41,081 nt of DNA from Brevundimonas sp. UBA986 (lineage in GTDB: Bacteria; Pseudomonadota; Alphaproteobacteria; Caulobacterales; Caulobacteraceae), in the NCBI GenBank assembly GCA_002292165.1, contig DBBK01000152.1:1-41081 (forward strand). Direction: 5' to 3'. Position numbers and translations under genes: made by a program. Within the stretch, counting starts at the first letter, position 1; every line of letters begins with the position of its first letter. The notes below the pieces were generated by a model. It saw only the letters and a list, made by a program, of their open reading frames with translations. It did not search any database and had not been told where the DNA came from. Shown piece by piece: positions 39,705 to 41,081 of the stretch.

Positions 39705-41036
39705 GTGAAACGGGTCATCATCATCGCGATCGCCGCAACCCTGGCCTCGGCCGGAGCGGCCTGGGCCGGCACCGGAGCCGGCGGCAACGGCGGCGGCCAT
39801 TCGGGCGGCGGCTCGTCGGGCGGCTGCGGAACCTGCGGCGGTTCGGGCGGCGGCGGCGGAAGCCATGGCGGCGGCTGGGGCGGCGGTGGCGGCCACGGCG
39901 GCGGTCATGGCGGCGGGCGTCCGGGCGGCGGCTCCTACACCGGGAACTTCAATTCCAACGTCAACGTCAACGTCAATGCGAACGCCAATGCGAACGCGAA
40001 CGCCAACGGCGGCGCGAACTACCGCAACGCCATCAACGCCCACTCGTATTCGGGCTACGGCTCGATCCAGGGCGGCGGCGGTGGCGGCGGCTACAGCTAC
40101 GTCGACGACGGCTTCTATCCGGCCGGTCCCGGCTATGGCGGCGGCGTCCAGATCTCGGACGACTGCGGCTGCGTCGCCGGCCCCAGCCAGCCCTTCGGCT
40201 ATTCGGTCTCCGGCTTCGGCCGCGCCCTGAGCCAGACCCGCGGCTCGGTCGCCTATACGCAAGGCTCCAGCTACTCCAGCACCACCGTCTACCAGGGCGG
40301 CGGCGCCCAGGGCTGTTACTCCTGCGCCCCTGCCCCGGCCCCTGTTCCTTCGTGCGGCCCCTACGGCGGTTCGTACCCGGGCGGCTATCAGGGCGGTTAC
40401 GGCAATGGTTATGGCGGCGGCGCCTGCGGCCCCGTCCCGGCGCCCCAGCCCAACCCCTGCGGCGGCTATCCGGGGAACGGCTATCCGAACCGCTACGGCA
40501 ACGGCGGCGGCTCCTGCGCCCCGGTTCCGGCGCCCCAGCCCCAGCCCTATCCGGGGAACTGCGACTGCGACGTCCCGGCCTATGTCCAGCCCTTCTACGG
40601 CCAGCCCCAGGCGCCGCGTCCGGTCACCCTGCGCTCGCAGGGCGTCCGCGTGGCCTCGCCGCCGGTCAACGTCCCGCCGCAGCTGGTCTACATCCAGGGC
40701 CCGCCCGTCTATGTCGACGCCCCGCCGGTCAATGTCGCGCCCGCCCAGATCTATCTGGAAGCGCCCAATGTCCGCGTGCGTCCGTCGGAAGTGACCGTGG
40801 CCCCGCCGGAAATCCACTACACCCCGGCCCAGCCGCATCCGGAAGACGACTGCTGCACCGTGGCCTCGCCGGCCGCCGTCGGCGCCGCCACCGGTTCGCA
40901 ATACTCGGCCCACGCCGCCGAAGGCTCGCGCTACGAAGCCTCGGCGACCTACTCCGACACCGCCTCGGGCCAGACCGCCTACGTCAACGGTCAGCCCGTT
41001 CAGGCCTACAGCACGAACCCGAACGAGTTCCACTGA
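39705..41036 (+). CDS. Exported Gly-, Asn- and Pro-rich protein with tandem short repeats
   Basis: Low-complexity exported protein of 443 aa from a GTG start at 39705. Signal peptide MKRVIIIAIAATLASAGAAWA. Region 1 (22-76) is Gly/His/Ser-rich. Region 2 (about 80-101) is an alternating Asn-Val then Asn-Ala repeat (NVNVNVNANANANANAN) encoded by 6-nt units. Region 3 (about 180-300) is Gly/Tyr/Pro-rich with several Cys and two near-identical CGPVPAPQPNP / CAPVPAPQPQP blocks. Region 4 (about 305-385) is a series of 9-12-residue beta/Pro units such as PPVYVDAPPVNVAP. It ends with a short tail. I recognise no enzyme domain; it may be a cell-surface or matrix protein. The stop is 45 nt before the window end. 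Confidence 0.78.
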   Translation: MKRVIIIAIAATLASAGAAWAGTGAGGNGGGHSGGGSSGGCGTCGGSGGGGGSHGGGWGGGGGHGGGHGGGRPGGGSYTGNFNSNVNVNVNANANANANANGGANYRNAINAHSYSGYGSIQGGGGGGGYSYVDDGFYPAGPGYGGGVQISDDCGCVAGPSQPFGYSVSGFGRALSQTRGSVAYTQGSSYSSTTVYQGGGAQGCYSCAPAPAPVPSCGPYGGSYPGGYQGGYGNGYGGGACGPVPAPQPNPCGGYPGNGYPNRYGNGGGSCAPVPAPQPQPYPGNCDCDVPAYVQPFYGQPQAPRPVTLRSQGVRVASPPVNVPPQLVYIQGPPVYVDAPPVNVAPAQIYLEAPNVRVRPSEVTVAPPEIHYTPAQPHPEDDCCTVASPAAVGAATGSQYSAHAAEGSRYEASATYSDTASGQTAYVNGQPVQAYSTNPNEFH

Positions 41037-41081
41037 GGCTGGTAGCGTAGCGTAAGCGTATGAACGGGCGGCGGGATTTCG

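Noticed and set aside
41037..41081. Start of another gene at the window end (ATGAACGGGC)
   Set aside because: Only about 20 nt are visible and no ribosome site is convincing; the preceding GCGTA repeats look intergenic.

Overview
The window is GC-rich, gene-dense bacterial chromosome, most likely from an alphaproteobacterium of the order Caulobacterales (Brevundimonas or a close relative). The pointers are a TipF-like degenerate EAL protein, an mdh fragment near an sdhCDAB operon, a very large NAD-glutamate dehydrogenase, DUF2093 and GCTANA-type -10 boxes. The genus is inferred from gene content, not from a search. There is no prophage, integrase, transposase gene, CRISPR array or classical genomic island, so most of the window is ordinary core chromosome with small repeat insertions.

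Layout. 1-5.8 kb: 5' part of mdh, a sterol desaturase-like hydroxylase, a HIT protein, a GAF-PAS histidine kinase, a pirin, an isoprenylcysteine-methyltransferase-like membrane protein and a small exported protein. 5.9-9.4 kb: sdhCDAB, whose two membrane anchors lack both expected haem b histidines. 9.4-14.2 kb: a gamma-glutamylcyclotransferase-like protein, a [2Fe-2S] ferredoxin, a P-loop kinase, a PilZ protein, a LysR regulator, dapF (minus strand) and a potassium-channel-like protein with a zinc ribbon. 14.3-18.7 kb: two tandem exported prolyl oligopeptidases. 18.7-19.4 kb: a GIY-YIG nuclease gene between two near-identical ~139-bp elements with 31-nt inverted ends. 19.5-28.5 kb: a HerA-like ATPase, an AI-2E family transporter, an outer-membrane beta-barrel protein and the 1628-residue NAD-glutamate dehydrogenase. 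28.6-35.6 kb: a hybrid histidine kinase, an unrecognised exported Cys/Trp-rich protein, an OhrR/MarR regulator whose N-terminus is encoded by an inserted repeat, DUF2093 plus an M23 peptidase, a CheY-like regulator and an LpxL/HtrB-type acyltransferase. 35.6-41.1 kb: an SDR oxidoreductase, the TipF-like protein, a dicarboxylate/amino acid symporter, tRNA-Val(CAC) and a Gly/Asn-rich exported protein.

How the genes relate. mdh and sdhCDAB are TCA-cycle genes, and the glutamate dehydrogenase feeds 2-oxoglutarate into the same cycle. The tandem peptidases and the DAACS-type symporter would fit a peptide/amino-acid scavenging lifestyle, but that is inference. Two histidine kinases, one lone receiver, a PilZ protein and a TipF-like protein form a signalling layer with no partner genes beside them.

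The most unusual things are: (1) apparent loss of both haem b axial ligands in SdhC and SdhD; (2) the GIY-YIG gene flanked by matched MITE-like elements, a candidate nuclease/repeat partnership; (3) a 129-bp palindromic repeat read in frame as the N-terminus of an OhrR-type regulator; and (4) altered cation-site residues in the symporter.
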